Origin: Candidatus Neomarinimicrobiota bacterium
Lineage (GTDB): Bacteria > Fidelibacterota > SORT01
Length of the DNA: 43,396 nt
Assembly: GCA_022567655.1 (NCBI GenBank)
Contig: JADFGO010000008.1
Span: 1 to 43,396, forward strand
Reading direction: 5' to 3'
Each line of letters begins with the position of its first letter. The first letter of the stretch is position 1. Shown here piece by piece: positions 13,156 to 22,227 of the stretch. Position numbers and translations under genes: made by a program. The notes under the pieces were generated by a model. The model did not search any database, was not told the origin of the DNA, and worked only from the letters and a program-made list of their open reading frames with translations.

Positions 13156-15481
13156 AGAAAAAACCAATAACGAAACAAATAACCCGGAAACCGAAGAACT
13201 GACAACAGAAACCGTGGATGAAGAAGTTACAGTAGAAGCAGAAGCAACTGTTGAGGAAGAAAAATCGGAAGAACCGAAAGAGGCAGAGACAGGAACAAAG
13301 GATAAAAAAGAAAAAAGTGTAGATGAAAAGATTCCGGAGGAGGATCAAACGGAGGAACCCCCGGAAGTTGAAGAAGAATACGTACTCGAGCCGCCGATAG
13401 CCGATGACATCATCAAGACGGTAACTCTTGAAGAACTCGAAGCGTTAACTATAACGGACTCTCCGACCGAAAGCGATATGGAAGAATTATACAACCAGTC
13501 GCTCCATGACATATCCGAGGGGGACGTAACGGAGGGAAGGGTCCTGGCTGTCAATGATAACGAAGCGATAGTCGATATAGGATTTAAATCCGAAGGGGTA
13601 GTACCGATAGAGGATTTCAACCGGGGGGAGCTGCCGCAGGTCGGGGAAACGATCGAAGTCTTTCTGGAAAAATTAGAGGACGAGACGGGTCAGCTTGTCC
13701 TGTCCAAGAAAAAAGCCGATTTTATGCGGATTTGGGAACGTATCCTTGAAGGGTATAACAACGATGAAATATTTGAAGGCAGGATATTGAGACGTGTTAA
13801 GGGGGGGATGATTGTTGATCTTCTTGGTCTTGACGCATTTTTACCCGGTTCGCAGATAGATATAAAACCGATTCAGGATTTCGATCAATTCGTCGGGAAT
13901 TCATACGAATTCAAGATAGTTAAACTCAATGAGGCTCGCAAAAACATCGTAGTCTCTCGCAGGGAACTGATAGAGGAGGACCTCAAGGAAAAGAGGATGG
14001 AGGTTCTCTCGGGTATAGAGGTCGATCAGGTTATGAAGGGGAGAGTAAAGAACATAACCGATTTCGGCGTATTTGTGGACCTCGGCGGAGTGGATGGACT
14101 ATTGCACATCACCGATCTTTCCTGGGGAAGAGTAAACCATCCCTCGGAAGTGGTTTCTATAGATGAGGAAATCGAGGTAACTATTCTCAATTATAACGAT
14201 GAGAACGGAAGAATTTCGCTTGGTTACAAACAACTGCAGCCTCACCCATGGGATAACATCGAGAAGAGATTTCCCGTCGATACGACCGTAACGGGACAAG
14301 TTGTGAGTATCACCAATTACGGAGCGTTTGTCGAGCTTGAAAAGGGCGTAGAGGGTTTGATCCATATCTCCGAGATGTCATGGACACAGCATATCAAACA
14401 CCCATCTAATATGCTCTCCTTAGGAGAGGAAGTGGAAGCCAGGGTCTTAAAGGTCACTCCCGACGAAAAAAAGATATCGCTCGGATTGAAGCAGCTCACA
14501 CCTGATCCATGGGAGAACATCGAGGAGAAATATCAAGTTGGGACGATACATTCGGGTGTGGTTAGAAATCTCACGCAATTCGGATGTTTTGTCGAGCTTG
14601 AAGAGGGTGTTGAGGGATTGGTCCACATATCGGACCTCTCCTGGACTAAAAAGGTGCGGCATCCAAAGGAAGTGGTAAAAAAAGGTGAAGAAATTGAGGT
14701 TATGGTGCTGGATATCAGTCGTGATAACAGGCGAATTTCTCTCGGGTATAAGCAGGTGGGCGAAGATCCATGGCCATTATTTGAAGAAAAGTACGGACTT
14801 GGTCAGATCACTGAGGGTACAATTGTAAAAGTCCTTGATAAAGGCGTAACAGTCGATCTCCCTGAAGGGGGTGAGGGGTTTGTGCCTTTATCGAAATTGA
14901 CAGGTCATAGAGTCAGACGGGCTTCTGAGATCGTCGAGGAAGGAGAGACCATTAACCTGAAAGTAATCGAATTCAGTAAAGAGGATAAAAAAATTGTGCT
15001 TTCGTATCTCGAATATTTAGAAGACTCCGGTGAGGAAGAACCATCGGATAGGTTAGAGTTAGCGCGAAAGAACAGAGCCGAAAAGGCAGAGGAAGCTGCG
15101 GCGGTCGAAACAGGCGAAGAGAGTTCGGAAAAAGGGAGTCCTAAAGAAGAAGAGTTGGATACAGAAGAATCGAGTGATGAAAAGGGGGAAGACGGCGCAG
15201 ACTTAACGTCTTCGGAGGAAGTTGAAAAATCTGAATCTTCCGAGGAAGCTGCGGCAGTCGAGACAGGCGAAGAGAGTTCGGAAAAAGGGAGTCCTGAAGA
15301 AGAAGAGTTGGATACAGAAGAGTCCGGTGATAAAAAGGGGGAAGACGGAACAGACTTAACGTCTTCGGAGGAAGCTGAAAAATCTGAATCTTCCGGGGAA
15401 GAATCAGAATCAGCTTCAACTGAGGAAAATGTAGACAGAGAATCTGCCGATGAGGAAGCGGAAGCGAAGGAATCGGATTAA
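13145..15481 (+). CDS. rpsA: 30S ribosomal protein S1-like protein, six S1 domains with long acidic ends
   Basis: 778 residues against about 550-600 for most bacterial S1 proteins. Residues 1-90 are an acidic low-complexity head. Six S1 RNA-binding domains follow from about residue 127, marked by 'VTEGRVLAV', 'EGRILRRVKGG', 'MKGRVKNITDFGVFVDL', 'VTGQVVSITNYGAFVEL', 'HSGVVRNLTQFGCFVEL' and 'TEGTIVKVLDKGVTVDL'. S1 helps mRNA bind and unfold on the 30S subunit. The last ~140 residues are an acidic tail with a 51-residue duplication (bases 15092-15397). A strong SD, 'aaggag' at 13129-13134, sets ATG 13145 and lies inside the end of cmk. The extra acidic head and tail are the odd part; domains 1-6 themselves look intact. 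Confidence 0.92.
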   Translation: MSDKEKTNNETNNPETEELTTETVDEEVTVEAEATVEEEKSEEPKEAETGTKDKKEKSVDEKIPEEDQTEEPPEVEEEYVLEPPIADDIIKTVTLEELEALTITDSPTESDMEELYNQSLHDISEGDVTEGRVLAVNDNEAIVDIGFKSEGVVPIEDFNRGELPQVGETIEVFLEKLEDETGQLVLSKKKADFMRIWERILEGYNNDEIFEGRILRRVKGGMIVDLLGLDAFLPGSQIDIKPIQDFDQFVGNSYEFKIVKLNEARKNIVVSRRELIEEDLKEKRMEVLSGIEVDQVMKGRVKNITDFGVFVDLGGVDGLLHITDLSWGRVNHPSEVVSIDEEIEVTILNYNDENGRISLGYKQLQPHPWDNIEKRFPVDTTVTGQVVSITNYGAFVELEKGVEGLIHISEMSWTQHIKHPSNMLSLGEEVEARVLKVTPDEKKISLGLKQLTPDPWENIEEKYQVGTIHSGVVRNLTQFGCFVELEEGVEGLVHISDLSWTKKVRHPKEVVKKGEEIEVMVLDISRDNRRISLGYKQVGEDPWPLFEEKYGLGQITEGTIVKVLDKGVTVDLPEGGEGFVPLSKLTGHRVRRASEIVEEGETINLKVIEFSKEDKKIVLSYLEYLEDSGEEEPSDRLELARKNRAEKAEEAAAVETGEESSEKGSPKEEELDTEESSDEKGEDGADLTSSEEVEKSESSEEAAAVETGEESSEKGSPEEEELDTEESGDKKGEDGTDLTSSEEAEKSESSGEESESASTEENVDRESADEEAEAKESD
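15092..15397 (+). repeat. Tandem 153-base duplication inside the S1 acidic tail
   Basis: Units 15092-15244 and 15245-15397 each encode 51 residues starting 'EAAAVETGEESSEKGSP'. I count 11 differences in 153 bases, some of them silent, so the duplication is recent on the scale of the gene and kept in frame. Confidence 0.85.
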
Positions 15482-15586
15482 GAGAAAGATAAATTCCCGG
15501 CAGAGTCAGTGCTCCGGGGTGTCCTGACCAAAGCGGTTCCTGCTTAGCATAGAAAGATTCACTGGTTTAGCTCCGGGGGTGATGGG

Positions 15587-16348
15587 ATGATAACTTTAAC
15601 CACAGATTTCGGTTATGGAGACCCTTACATTGGCGCCGTAAAAGGGGTAATTCAGAGTATTAACCGGGACGCCCGTGTTGAAGACGTTGCCCACGACCTC
15701 CCGAAACAAGATACACATTCAGCCGCGTTCGTACTTGGCGGATTCTACCGATATTGGCCCGCAGGAACGATCCATTTGATGATAATTGATCCGGGAGTCG
15801 GTTCTTCAAGATTGCCGATACTTGTCGAGACAGAGAATTGGACGTTCGTGGGTCCTGATAACGGAATATTTTCCGCTGTTTACAGGAATGAAGAATTCAA
15901 GGCGAGGCATCTGACGGAAAATAAGTTTTTCCTTGACTCCACGTCGGATACGTTTCACGGCAGAGATATCTTCGGACCGGTGGCTTCATACCTGAGTCTT
16001 GGAGTGATGCCGGAAGAATTCGGTCCCGAAATCGAAAATCCTGTTATAATCGATTATCCGGTAATGAATGAGAATGAAGGTGACTTAACCGGAGAGATTA
16101 TATATATTGATAGCTATGGTAATCTCGTATCTAATATAAGAAGACTTATGTCAGAAGAATTCGCCTCGGGAAACGTAAATGGGTTTGAAATAAAAACTAT
16201 ATTGAAAAGCTATAATTCCGGAGAAGATGATTCCCCCTTTTTCATAAACGGTAGCTCAGGATTCCTTGAGATCAGCGTAAAGAACGGCAGCGCTAAAAAA
16301 AATATGGATGTTGAGATCGGCGCGAAAGTTGTGATTAGTAAGAAATGA
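15587..16348 (+). CDS. S-adenosyl-L-methionine hydroxide adenosyltransferase family (DUF62) protein
   Basis: 253 residues. The family (related to fluorinase and the chlorinase SalL) usually splits SAM to adenosine and methionine with water as nucleophile. Visible signatures are 'ITLTTDFGYGDPYIGAVKG' at the N-terminus, 'IIDPGVGSSR', 'FVGPDNGIFSAV' and 'TFHGRDIFGPVASYL', including the conserved Asp/Arg/His positions of the hydrolase members. The C-terminal domain begins around 'GEIIYIDSYGNLVSNI'. ATG 15587 has 'ggggg' 7 bases upstream. It stands 105 bases after rpsA, so it may have its own promoter. The physiological purpose of SAM hydrolysis here is not known. Confidence 0.88.
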   Translation: MITLTTDFGYGDPYIGAVKGVIQSINRDARVEDVAHDLPKQDTHSAAFVLGGFYRYWPAGTIHLMIIDPGVGSSRLPILVETENWTFVGPDNGIFSAVYRNEEFKARHLTENKFFLDSTSDTFHGRDIFGPVASYLSLGVMPEEFGPEIENPVIIDYPVMNENEGDLTGEIIYIDSYGNLVSNIRRLMSEEFASGNVNGFEIKTILKSYNSGEDDSPFFINGSSGFLEISVKNGSAKKNMDVEIGAKVVISKK

Positions 16349-16400
16349 CTATTTTGCATGTGATAGATGTAAAGATAACGAGAAGAAAGGGAGAAACAAA

Positions 16401-16592
16401 ATGGAAGACCAATATCCGCAGTGTCTGAAATGCAATACGGGTTTACTTATCCCTATGTCGGATTATGGGAGACAGGGCTCTGAGATTCGTTATAAAGCAT
16501 GGGTTTGCTCAAATCCCGACTGTGGCTTTAACATCAGGATCGATAACGGGGAATTAAGTTTCGGTCATGCCCTTAAACAATCCCGGAAGTAA
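16401..16592 (+). CDS. Small zinc-ribbon protein, unknown function
   Basis: 63 residues with two Cys pairs: 'CLKCNTG' near the start and 'CSNPDCGF' in the middle, enough for one zinc ribbon. The rest is hydrophilic. A good SD, 'aaagggaga', lies 8 bases before the ATG, supporting a real gene. It sits between the DUF62 and YbbR genes. The fold could serve nucleic-acid or protein binding; no function can be assigned. Confidence 0.65.
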   Translation: MEDQYPQCLKCNTGLLIPMSDYGRQGSEIRYKAWVCSNPDCGFNIRIDNGELSFGHALKQSRK

Positions 16593-16619
16593 TTGTGATC
16601 ATCGGATAATCTGTTAAGT

Positions 16620-17624
16620 ATGAATCTTGCCGCAAAATTTATTGGGATGATATCCGGGAATTTATCTGTGAAGCTGAGTTCTCTGGTAATTGCCATGACC
16701 CTCTGGCTGTTTGTGGTAACGGGGAGCGAATATGTTCATGTGATGAAATTGCCAATAATATTAAGAAACTTACAAACAGGCAGGGTGTTGGCGGAGCCTA
16801 TTCCGGAGTACGCTGAAGTGAAAATGCGTGGAACGGGAAGGCAATTTTTAAATAACATGTTGACTAGGACCTTCGCCGATAAAGGGATAATGCTCGAGAT
16901 GGGGAGGATAAAATTTTATTATGAATTTGCGCTGGAACCATATCTAAGAAGCTATCCCGATAGATTTGAGGTTCCCCGGGATTTCGGATTAGAGCTTGTT
17001 GAAATAATCTCTCCTGATACTGTAAGGGTAAGACTGGATTCTTATCGGGAAAAGGAGGTTCCGGTCAGACCGAGAGTAACCATTTCCACCGATCCGGGTT
17101 ATATACAGGTCGGTGAACTGATAATAAATCCCCCGAAGGTCAGGATATCGGGACCCGCCTCGATTTTGGACACTATTGAAGAGCTGTTCACCGAGGAAAG
17201 AAGCTTTGAGGCGAGGAAAAATAATGTAAAAGCGACAATCTCTGTCGAGATAGACCAACCGCAGCTAGTTCAGATTTCTCAGCCGGAGATTGAGCTCAGA
17301 GCAAGCATACAAAGCATCGGTGAACGGAGGGTTGAAGGTATAGAAGTGGAAGTAAGAAACGTGCCTGAGAACCTCAAAGCTATTGTAAATCCGCCGACGG
17401 TATCTCTTGAACTTCAGGGCGGAATAGCATTCCTGACAGGACTCACCGGAGAAAACATAGGAGCATCAATCGATTATTCAAAAGATTGGAAGGAAAACCA
17501 GCGACTTTATCGGCTAAGAATTGAAGTTCCGAAAGATGTCACTAATTGGAAGAGCCTCACACCTTCGGAAGTTGAAGTGATCGTTATACGTGAACGGAGA
17601 GCAAGTGAGAGTCCTGGGAATTGA
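16620..17624 (+). CDS. YbbR-domain membrane-anchored protein
   Basis: 334 residues. One N-terminal membrane segment ('LSSLVIAMTLWLFVVTGSE') is followed by repeated YbbR-like beta domains, seen as 'VPVRPRVTISTDPGYI', 'VRISGPASILDTIEEL' and 'VEGIEVEVRNVPENLKAIVNPPTVSLELQG'. In Firmicutes, YbbR (CdaR) proteins sit next to the diadenylate cyclase and control cyclic-di-AMP synthesis. Here no cyclase gene is adjacent, so that role is not shown. The 3' end overlaps tsaD by 20 bases. The SD is weak. Confidence 0.78.
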   Translation: MNLAAKFIGMISGNLSVKLSSLVIAMTLWLFVVTGSEYVHVMKLPIILRNLQTGRVLAEPIPEYAEVKMRGTGRQFLNNMLTRTFADKGIMLEMGRIKFYYEFALEPYLRSYPDRFEVPRDFGLELVEIISPDTVRVRLDSYREKEVPVRPRVTISTDPGYIQVGELIINPPKVRISGPASILDTIEELFTEERSFEARKNNVKATISVEIDQPQLVQISQPEIELRASIQSIGERRVEGIEVEVRNVPENLKAIVNPPTVSLELQGGIAFLTGLTGENIGASIDYSKDWKENQRLYRLRIEVPKDVTNWKSLTPSEVEVIVIRERRASESPGN

Positions 17625-18624
17625 AACATCATGCGATGAAACGGCTGCATCAGTTGTTGAAGACCTGAAAATCCTCTCTAATGTAGTCTCTTCCCAATAT
17701 ATTCACGGCAAATACGGGGGAGTAGTACCTGAATTCGCATCAAGAGAACAAATCAAGGCAATAGTACCTGTAGTCAACTCGGCATTGGATGAAGCCGGCT
17801 CAAAGCTAAGTGATATAGACGCCGTTGCGGTGACACTCGGACCCGGACTGGCGGGATCGCTCCTGACGGGATTGAATTTCGCGAAGGGGCTCGCAATGGG
17901 GTCAGGGAGAAAATTCATCGCCGTAAACCATTTAGAAGGGCATCTGTTCGCCATTCGTCTGGCACTGCCGGATATTCAACCGCCGTTTCTTATGCTGCTC
18001 GTTTCGGGCGGGCATACACAGCTGATTCTCGTAAAAGAGTGGGGTGGATATGATATAATCGGAACGACGCTCGACGATGCGGCAGGAGAGGCGTTTGATA
18101 AAGTGGCGAAGATGCTTGGATTGTCATATCCGGGAGGACCCGAGATCGAGAGAATATCAAGTGGCGGGGATCCTGATTTTGTCAAATTTCCGAGAGCTTT
18201 AATCGGCAAAGGATTCGACTTCAGTTTCAGCGGAATTAAAACAGCCGTTCTCTATTATCTGAAAAAACAGGATCAGGCGTTTATCAATGAACGTATCGCC
18301 GATATATCCGCCTCATTTCAGAAGGCGGTTGTGGAAGTGTTAGTGGAGAAATCGGTCAGGGCGGCAAAGGAATTCGATTTTGACCGAATCGTCGTCGGAG
18401 GGGGCGTATCCGCCAACTCGGCTCTTCGTGACGATCTGATTTCAGCTGGAGAAAAGAATGACATCAAAGTAAACTTTCCTCCGAAATTTCTTACGACGGA
18501 TAACGGAGCGATGATTGCGGCGGCGGGAGCCTATTATCTTGAGAAGGGTAAATCATCCCCGTTGAGCGTCAATGTTTATCCGAATCTCGGAATAGGTGAA
18601 GAGATTCCAATAATCAACGGATGA
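17605..18624 (+). CDS. tsaD: tRNA N6-adenosine threonylcarbamoyltransferase
   Basis: 339 residues from GTG 17605. TsaD (Kae1/YgjD family) transfers the threonylcarbamoyl group to A37 of ANN-decoding tRNAs, working with TsaB and TsaE. The start 'RVLGIETSCDETAA' is the family signature. His109 and His113 in 'NHLEGHLFA' bind the metal, and 'LLVSGGHTQLI', 'GTTLDDAAGEAFDK' and 'VVGGGVSANSALR' form the ASKHA nucleotide site. GTG 17605 has 'ggaga' 4 bases upstream and matches the usual family start; an in-frame GTG at 17590 would add five residues. It overlaps ybbR at its start and the VWA gene by ATGA at its end. Confidence 0.96.
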   Translation: MRVLGIETSCDETAASVVEDLKILSNVVSSQYIHGKYGGVVPEFASREQIKAIVPVVNSALDEAGSKLSDIDAVAVTLGPGLAGSLLTGLNFAKGLAMGSGRKFIAVNHLEGHLFAIRLALPDIQPPFLMLLVSGGHTQLILVKEWGGYDIIGTTLDDAAGEAFDKVAKMLGLSYPGGPEIERISSGGDPDFVKFPRALIGKGFDFSFSGIKTAVLYYLKKQDQAFINERIADISASFQKAVVEVLVEKSVRAAKEFDFDRIVVGGGVSANSALRDDLISAGEKNDIKVNFPPKFLTTDNGAMIAAAGAYYLEKGKSSPLSVNVYPNLGIGEEIPIING

Positions 18625-20792
18625 ATAATCTAATCAACGGTTTCTCCCTAACCGGGATCAACGGGATAGGTTTGTTTATTGTGTTAGGGGGAATTTCCAT
18701 CGTCGCCGTATATTTATTTTACAAGAATATATTCCCTCCGCAATCAAGGTTCTTAAGAATAATTCTCCGGTCGCTGCGTCTGGTTACATTGCTGATTATC
18801 AGTATGCAAGCGGCGGTTTTTGTTATAGAGTGGAACGAATATTCCACCGAAAAAAAGGTAATCGGATTGTTGTTGGACGGGAGCCGAAGTACGCAGCTTG
18901 GCGGCGGTGTTCCCTTCGACTCGCTGCTTAATATGGTCGACAGGTTGGCTTCCACGATCGAAAAGAAGGCACAAGTAAGGAAATATATATTCGACTCAGG
19001 CTTGAGAGAATTCAATTTGGATGCCGAAGCCAATGGGGATCTAACCGATATCTCGAACTCTCTCAGTGAATTTGAAAGGGAGATGAGATGGAGTAACGTA
19101 TCGGGTTTACTCTTATTCAGTGACGGACAATCCAATCAAGGTAAATCCCCGGAACTCTACTCGAGAACTTATCCGTTTCCCATCTATTCCGTGGGACTCG
19201 GTGGAACCGGGACAATCAGCGATGTGAGAATCGTATCGGTCGAAGCGGCTCCCATAATGTTCTCGGGAGACAGTTCACGAATTTCGGTTCAGATTTCCTC
19301 AGAGGGTTTTGCCGGGGAGCGGACGGAGGTTCGTCTCACCGGTGATGGGATCAAAAAGGGCAAAAGAGTAATGCTTCCCCAGGACGGATTTATGAAAAAC
19401 GTTGAATTCGATGTGTCATTTGAGGGCGAAGGGGAACGAACACTCACCGCGTATATCACTCCCCTGCCGAAAGAGTTGACGGAATTGAACAACAGCCGAT
19501 TGATATCGATCAATGTTCTGTCTAAAAAGAAGGATGTTTTAATGTTAGCCGGCGCGCCGTCGGCGGATTACGTATTTATAAAAAACCTTCTTGAAGAGAG
19601 AGAAGATTTCAATCTGACGTCCATGGTTCAATCCCCGGACGGCGGATGGTATGAGGGTGGAGGTCTTGACCTGAATTCCGAAAATGAATACGATGTTATG
19701 ATATTCATAGGATTCCCTGCAAAACAGACGCAGGACAAAGATTTACGCTACCTTATCGACAGGATAAGTAAAAGTCGGACGGCAATCTTTTTTATAGAAT
19801 CCCCGAACGCTGATTACTCTCTCCTTTCGAGGTTCAACCGTTTCCTTCCTGTGGAATTTCCATCAGAGATAACAAACAGGGTTTATTCCGAAGCTGCGTT
19901 GAAGCTGACCGAAGAAGGGAAGTCACATCCTTTTACCAGGCAATCGGAATTCACCGAAGAGTCATCAATTTTATGGGACGCTTTGCCTCCGGCGCAGCTA
20001 CCGGTTCCGTCTATCAGAGCCGGGACAAACAGCACAATATTACTCTCCGCTAAATCAAGAAATGTTTCAGGAGTGAATGAAGTCCCGGTCCTGATTGTAA
20101 AAGAAGGAACCGACGGAAAAAGCGCGGTTCTCACGGCGGTAGATTCGTATACCCTGCATTTTCTTCAAATAGGAGTCGGCGACATGTCGTCCACGTGGAA
20201 GAAGACATTGACTCAGGGCGTCGAATGGCTTGCAACTTCACAGGAGCTGAACAGAGTGAATCTCCGGACCGATAAAAAGATTTATGCGCAGGGCGAACGC
20301 GTGCGTTTCAGAGGCAGAGTCTATGATTCTTCTTATAAACCTGTCAGGGACGCGCTTTTGCAGGTAAAGATCATTCCGGAGGGTTCAGCTGTCACAGAGT
20401 ATTCTTTTGACATGAATTTGACTCCTTCAGGGAATTATGCAGGCGAGTTTATCTCAATAGTTCCGGGCAGTTTTAACTACATCGCTCAGGCTACCAGAGG
20501 AGATTTACGGCTTGGTGAATTCAGGGGAAGCTTTATATACGAACCTTTTTCTCCCGAGTTGAACACTTTTCAAAGAAACGATGCGCTTCTGTCGTCTATC
20601 GCACTGAATACCAACGGTTCGTACATGCCGATCGAATCTTTCACACTTGATTCGCTCCATCTGGATCTCGAGAGCTACAGTGAAGCGTCAAAGGCCTCTT
20701 TTGATTTATGGAATAATACGTACCTGCTGATCATACTATTGATTCTTCTTGCGGCCGAGTGGACATTGAGGAGACTGAATGGGCTGTTATAG
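18621..20792 (+). CDS. Membrane protein with von Willebrand A-like and amidotransferase-like domains
   Basis: 723 residues. Two membrane segments at the N-terminus ('IGLFIVLGGISIVAVYLFY' and a second near residues 50-70) and one close to the C-terminus ('LLIILLILLAAEWTLRRL'). Between them: a VWA-like region around residues 80-200 ('IGLLLDGSRSTQLGG', 'SGLLLFSDGQSNQGKS', 'IYSVGLGG'), in which the metal site DxSxS is altered to DGSRST. Then an Ig-like region, a segment resembling class I glutamine-amidotransferase-like folds ('DVLMLAGAPSADYVFIKNLL', 'DVMIFIGFP'), and beta domains. The layout matches a widespread group of BatA/VWA-related proteins of unknown role. ATGA overlap with tsaD. Not otherwise identified. 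Confidence 0.6.
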   Translation: MNNLINGFSLTGINGIGLFIVLGGISIVAVYLFYKNIFPPQSRFLRIILRSLRLVTLLIISMQAAVFVIEWNEYSTEKKVIGLLLDGSRSTQLGGGVPFDSLLNMVDRLASTIEKKAQVRKYIFDSGLREFNLDAEANGDLTDISNSLSEFEREMRWSNVSGLLLFSDGQSNQGKSPELYSRTYPFPIYSVGLGGTGTISDVRIVSVEAAPIMFSGDSSRISVQISSEGFAGERTEVRLTGDGIKKGKRVMLPQDGFMKNVEFDVSFEGEGERTLTAYITPLPKELTELNNSRLISINVLSKKKDVLMLAGAPSADYVFIKNLLEEREDFNLTSMVQSPDGGWYEGGGLDLNSENEYDVMIFIGFPAKQTQDKDLRYLIDRISKSRTAIFFIESPNADYSLLSRFNRFLPVEFPSEITNRVYSEAALKLTEEGKSHPFTRQSEFTEESSILWDALPPAQLPVPSIRAGTNSTILLSAKSRNVSGVNEVPVLIVKEGTDGKSAVLTAVDSYTLHFLQIGVGDMSSTWKKTLTQGVEWLATSQELNRVNLRTDKKIYAQGERVRFRGRVYDSSYKPVRDALLQVKIIPEGSAVTEYSFDMNLTPSGNYAGEFISIVPGSFNYIAQATRGDLRLGEFRGSFIYEPFSPELNTFQRNDALLSSIALNTNGSYMPIESFTLDSLHLDLESYSEASKASFDLWNNTYLLIILLILLAAEWTLRRLNGLL

Positions 20793-20874
20793 AGCGGCAA
20801 TTCGGTATAAAATACGTTTTGTTGATTATCAATGACGGTCAGCGAATGGTTGATACCTAATGCAAATTCATATA

Positions 20875-20909
20875 AATTAACCTCCTGGCTAATTATTAGG
20901 AGGTGAATT
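20875..20909 (+). promoter_or_regulatory. Palindrome covering the SD and start codon of ugd
   Basis: ACCTCCT (20880-20886), an 11-base loop, and AGGAGGT (20898-20904) form a perfect 7-bp stem. An A/G mismatch follows, then AATT/AATT (20875-20878 with 20906-20909), reaching into the TTG start. The 3' arm is the SD itself, AGGAGGTGA, a full anti-SD match. In RNA it could hide the ribosome site; in DNA it could be an operator. A possible promoter TTGATA-17-TAAATT (20850-20878) would start transcription inside the palindrome and would favour the operator reading. Confidence 0.55.
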
Positions 20910-22209
20910 GCGCAATATCTGCATAATGGGAACCGGATATGTCGGGCTGGTCACGGGTACCTGCCTGGCCGATATAGGCAACAGGGTCATATGCGTGGAC
21001 CTTGATCAGGAAAAGATAGACACGCTCAACAAAAATATGCTCCCGATATACGAACCGGGTCTGAAAGAGATTGTTGAAAATAACGTAGAGAAGAATCGGC
21101 TCTCATTCTCTTCGGACATCGATAGTTCGATCAGATCGTCGGAAGTGATATTCATAGCGGTGGGAACTCCATCCGGCTCGGATGGAAAAGTCGACTTAGA
21201 CTACGTCGAGAAAGCGGCGGCAATGATAGGCAGCAACCTCAATGATTTCAAGGTAGTGGTCAACAAAAGCACGGTGTCGGTGGGAACGGGTAAAAGGGTA
21301 GTTGAGATAATCAAAGAAAACTCCAAGTCCGGCGCTGATTTTGAAGTAGTCTCGAATCCGGAGTTTTTACGGGAGGGATCCGCCGTGAACGATTTTATGA
21401 GGCCTGACAGGATCGTAATCGGAACGGATTCCGACATGGCTTACGAGGTAATGGCAGATATCTATAACCCGCTGTACCTCATAGAAACCCCTATCATAAG
21501 AACGACGGTCGAGACCGCTGAATTGATAAAGTATGCTTCCAACGCATTTTTATCCGTGAAAATATCGTTCATCAATGAGATGGCGAACCTTTGTGATAAA
21601 ACTGGCGCGGATGTGCATGTGGTAGCGAAGGCAATGGGACTTGACGGGAGGATAAGCCCGAAATTTCTCCACGCCGGTCCCGGATTCGGAGGATCCTGTT
21701 TTCCGAAAGACACAAAGGGACTCATTCGGCTGGCGAGAGACAACGGAGTCAAATCGGACGTTGTTGAAGCGGCTGTAGCCGCTAATGACCGTCAGAGGAT
21801 GATAATGGTGGAAAAACTACGGAGTCTCCTGCCCGAACTTAATAAAAAAATGATAGCGGTTCTCGGATTGGCGTTCAAACCGAACACGGATGACGTGAGG
21901 GAATCCCCGGCTCTTGATGTTATTAAGCTGTTGATAAACGAGGGATGTACCGTACATGCTTATGATCCCGTTGCGGTCGAAAATTCAAAAAAAATACTGC
22001 CGAGCGTAAAATATTTTGATGACATGATGGCGGCGTGTGAGGGAGTCGACGGCGTCATGCTGATGACCGAGTGGAACGAATTCCGGCAGATCGATCTCTC
22101 CGTGCTCAAAGAACGGATGTCAAAACCGAACGTAGTCGACTGCAGGAACATATACGACCCGAATAAGATGAAGGAATTGGGATTCAATTATCTATCCGTG
22201 GGTAGGTAG
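20908..22209 (+). CDS. ugd: UDP-glucose 6-dehydrogenase
   Basis: 433 residues, normal length. It oxidises UDP-glucose to UDP-glucuronate with NAD in two steps, supplying acidic sugars for polysaccharide. The N-terminal Rossmann motif is 'ICIMGTGYVGLVTGTCLAD'. Catalytic Cys264 lies in 'GPGFGGSCFPKDTKGL', and the C-terminal UDP domain begins near 'IAVLGLAFKPNTDDVRESP'. The start is TTG 20908 behind a very strong SD at 20898-20906; the family start and the SD agree. It begins a short polysaccharide cassette and is separated from the preceding gene by 115 bases. UDP-N-acetyl-sugar dehydrogenases look similar, so the exact substrate is probable rather than certain. Confidence 0.9.
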   Translation: MRNICIMGTGYVGLVTGTCLADIGNRVICVDLDQEKIDTLNKNMLPIYEPGLKEIVENNVEKNRLSFSSDIDSSIRSSEVIFIAVGTPSGSDGKVDLDYVEKAAAMIGSNLNDFKVVVNKSTVSVGTGKRVVEIIKENSKSGADFEVVSNPEFLREGSAVNDFMRPDRIVIGTDSDMAYEVMADIYNPLYLIETPIIRTTVETAELIKYASNAFLSVKISFINEMANLCDKTGADVHVVAKAMGLDGRISPKFLHAGPGFGGSCFPKDTKGLIRLARDNGVKSDVVEAAVAANDRQRMIMVEKLRSLLPELNKKMIAVLGLAFKPNTDDVRESPALDVIKLLINEGCTVHAYDPVAVENSKKILPSVKYFDDMMAACEGVDGVMLMTEWNEFRQIDLSVLKERMSKPNVVDCRNIYDPNKMKELGFNYLSVGR

Positions 22210-22227
22210 GCAGAGGCGGAAAATAAA

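Noticed and set aside
13136-13348. Minus-strand frame rich in Phe and Cys opposite the S1 acidic head
   Set aside because: It is the antisense of Glu/Lys codons; low-complexity sequence of this kind keeps the other strand open by chance.
15141-15419. Minus-strand frame with a repeated Leu/Pro pattern opposite the S1 tail
   Set aside because: The repeat is simply the mirror of the tail duplication; no SD and no sensible start.
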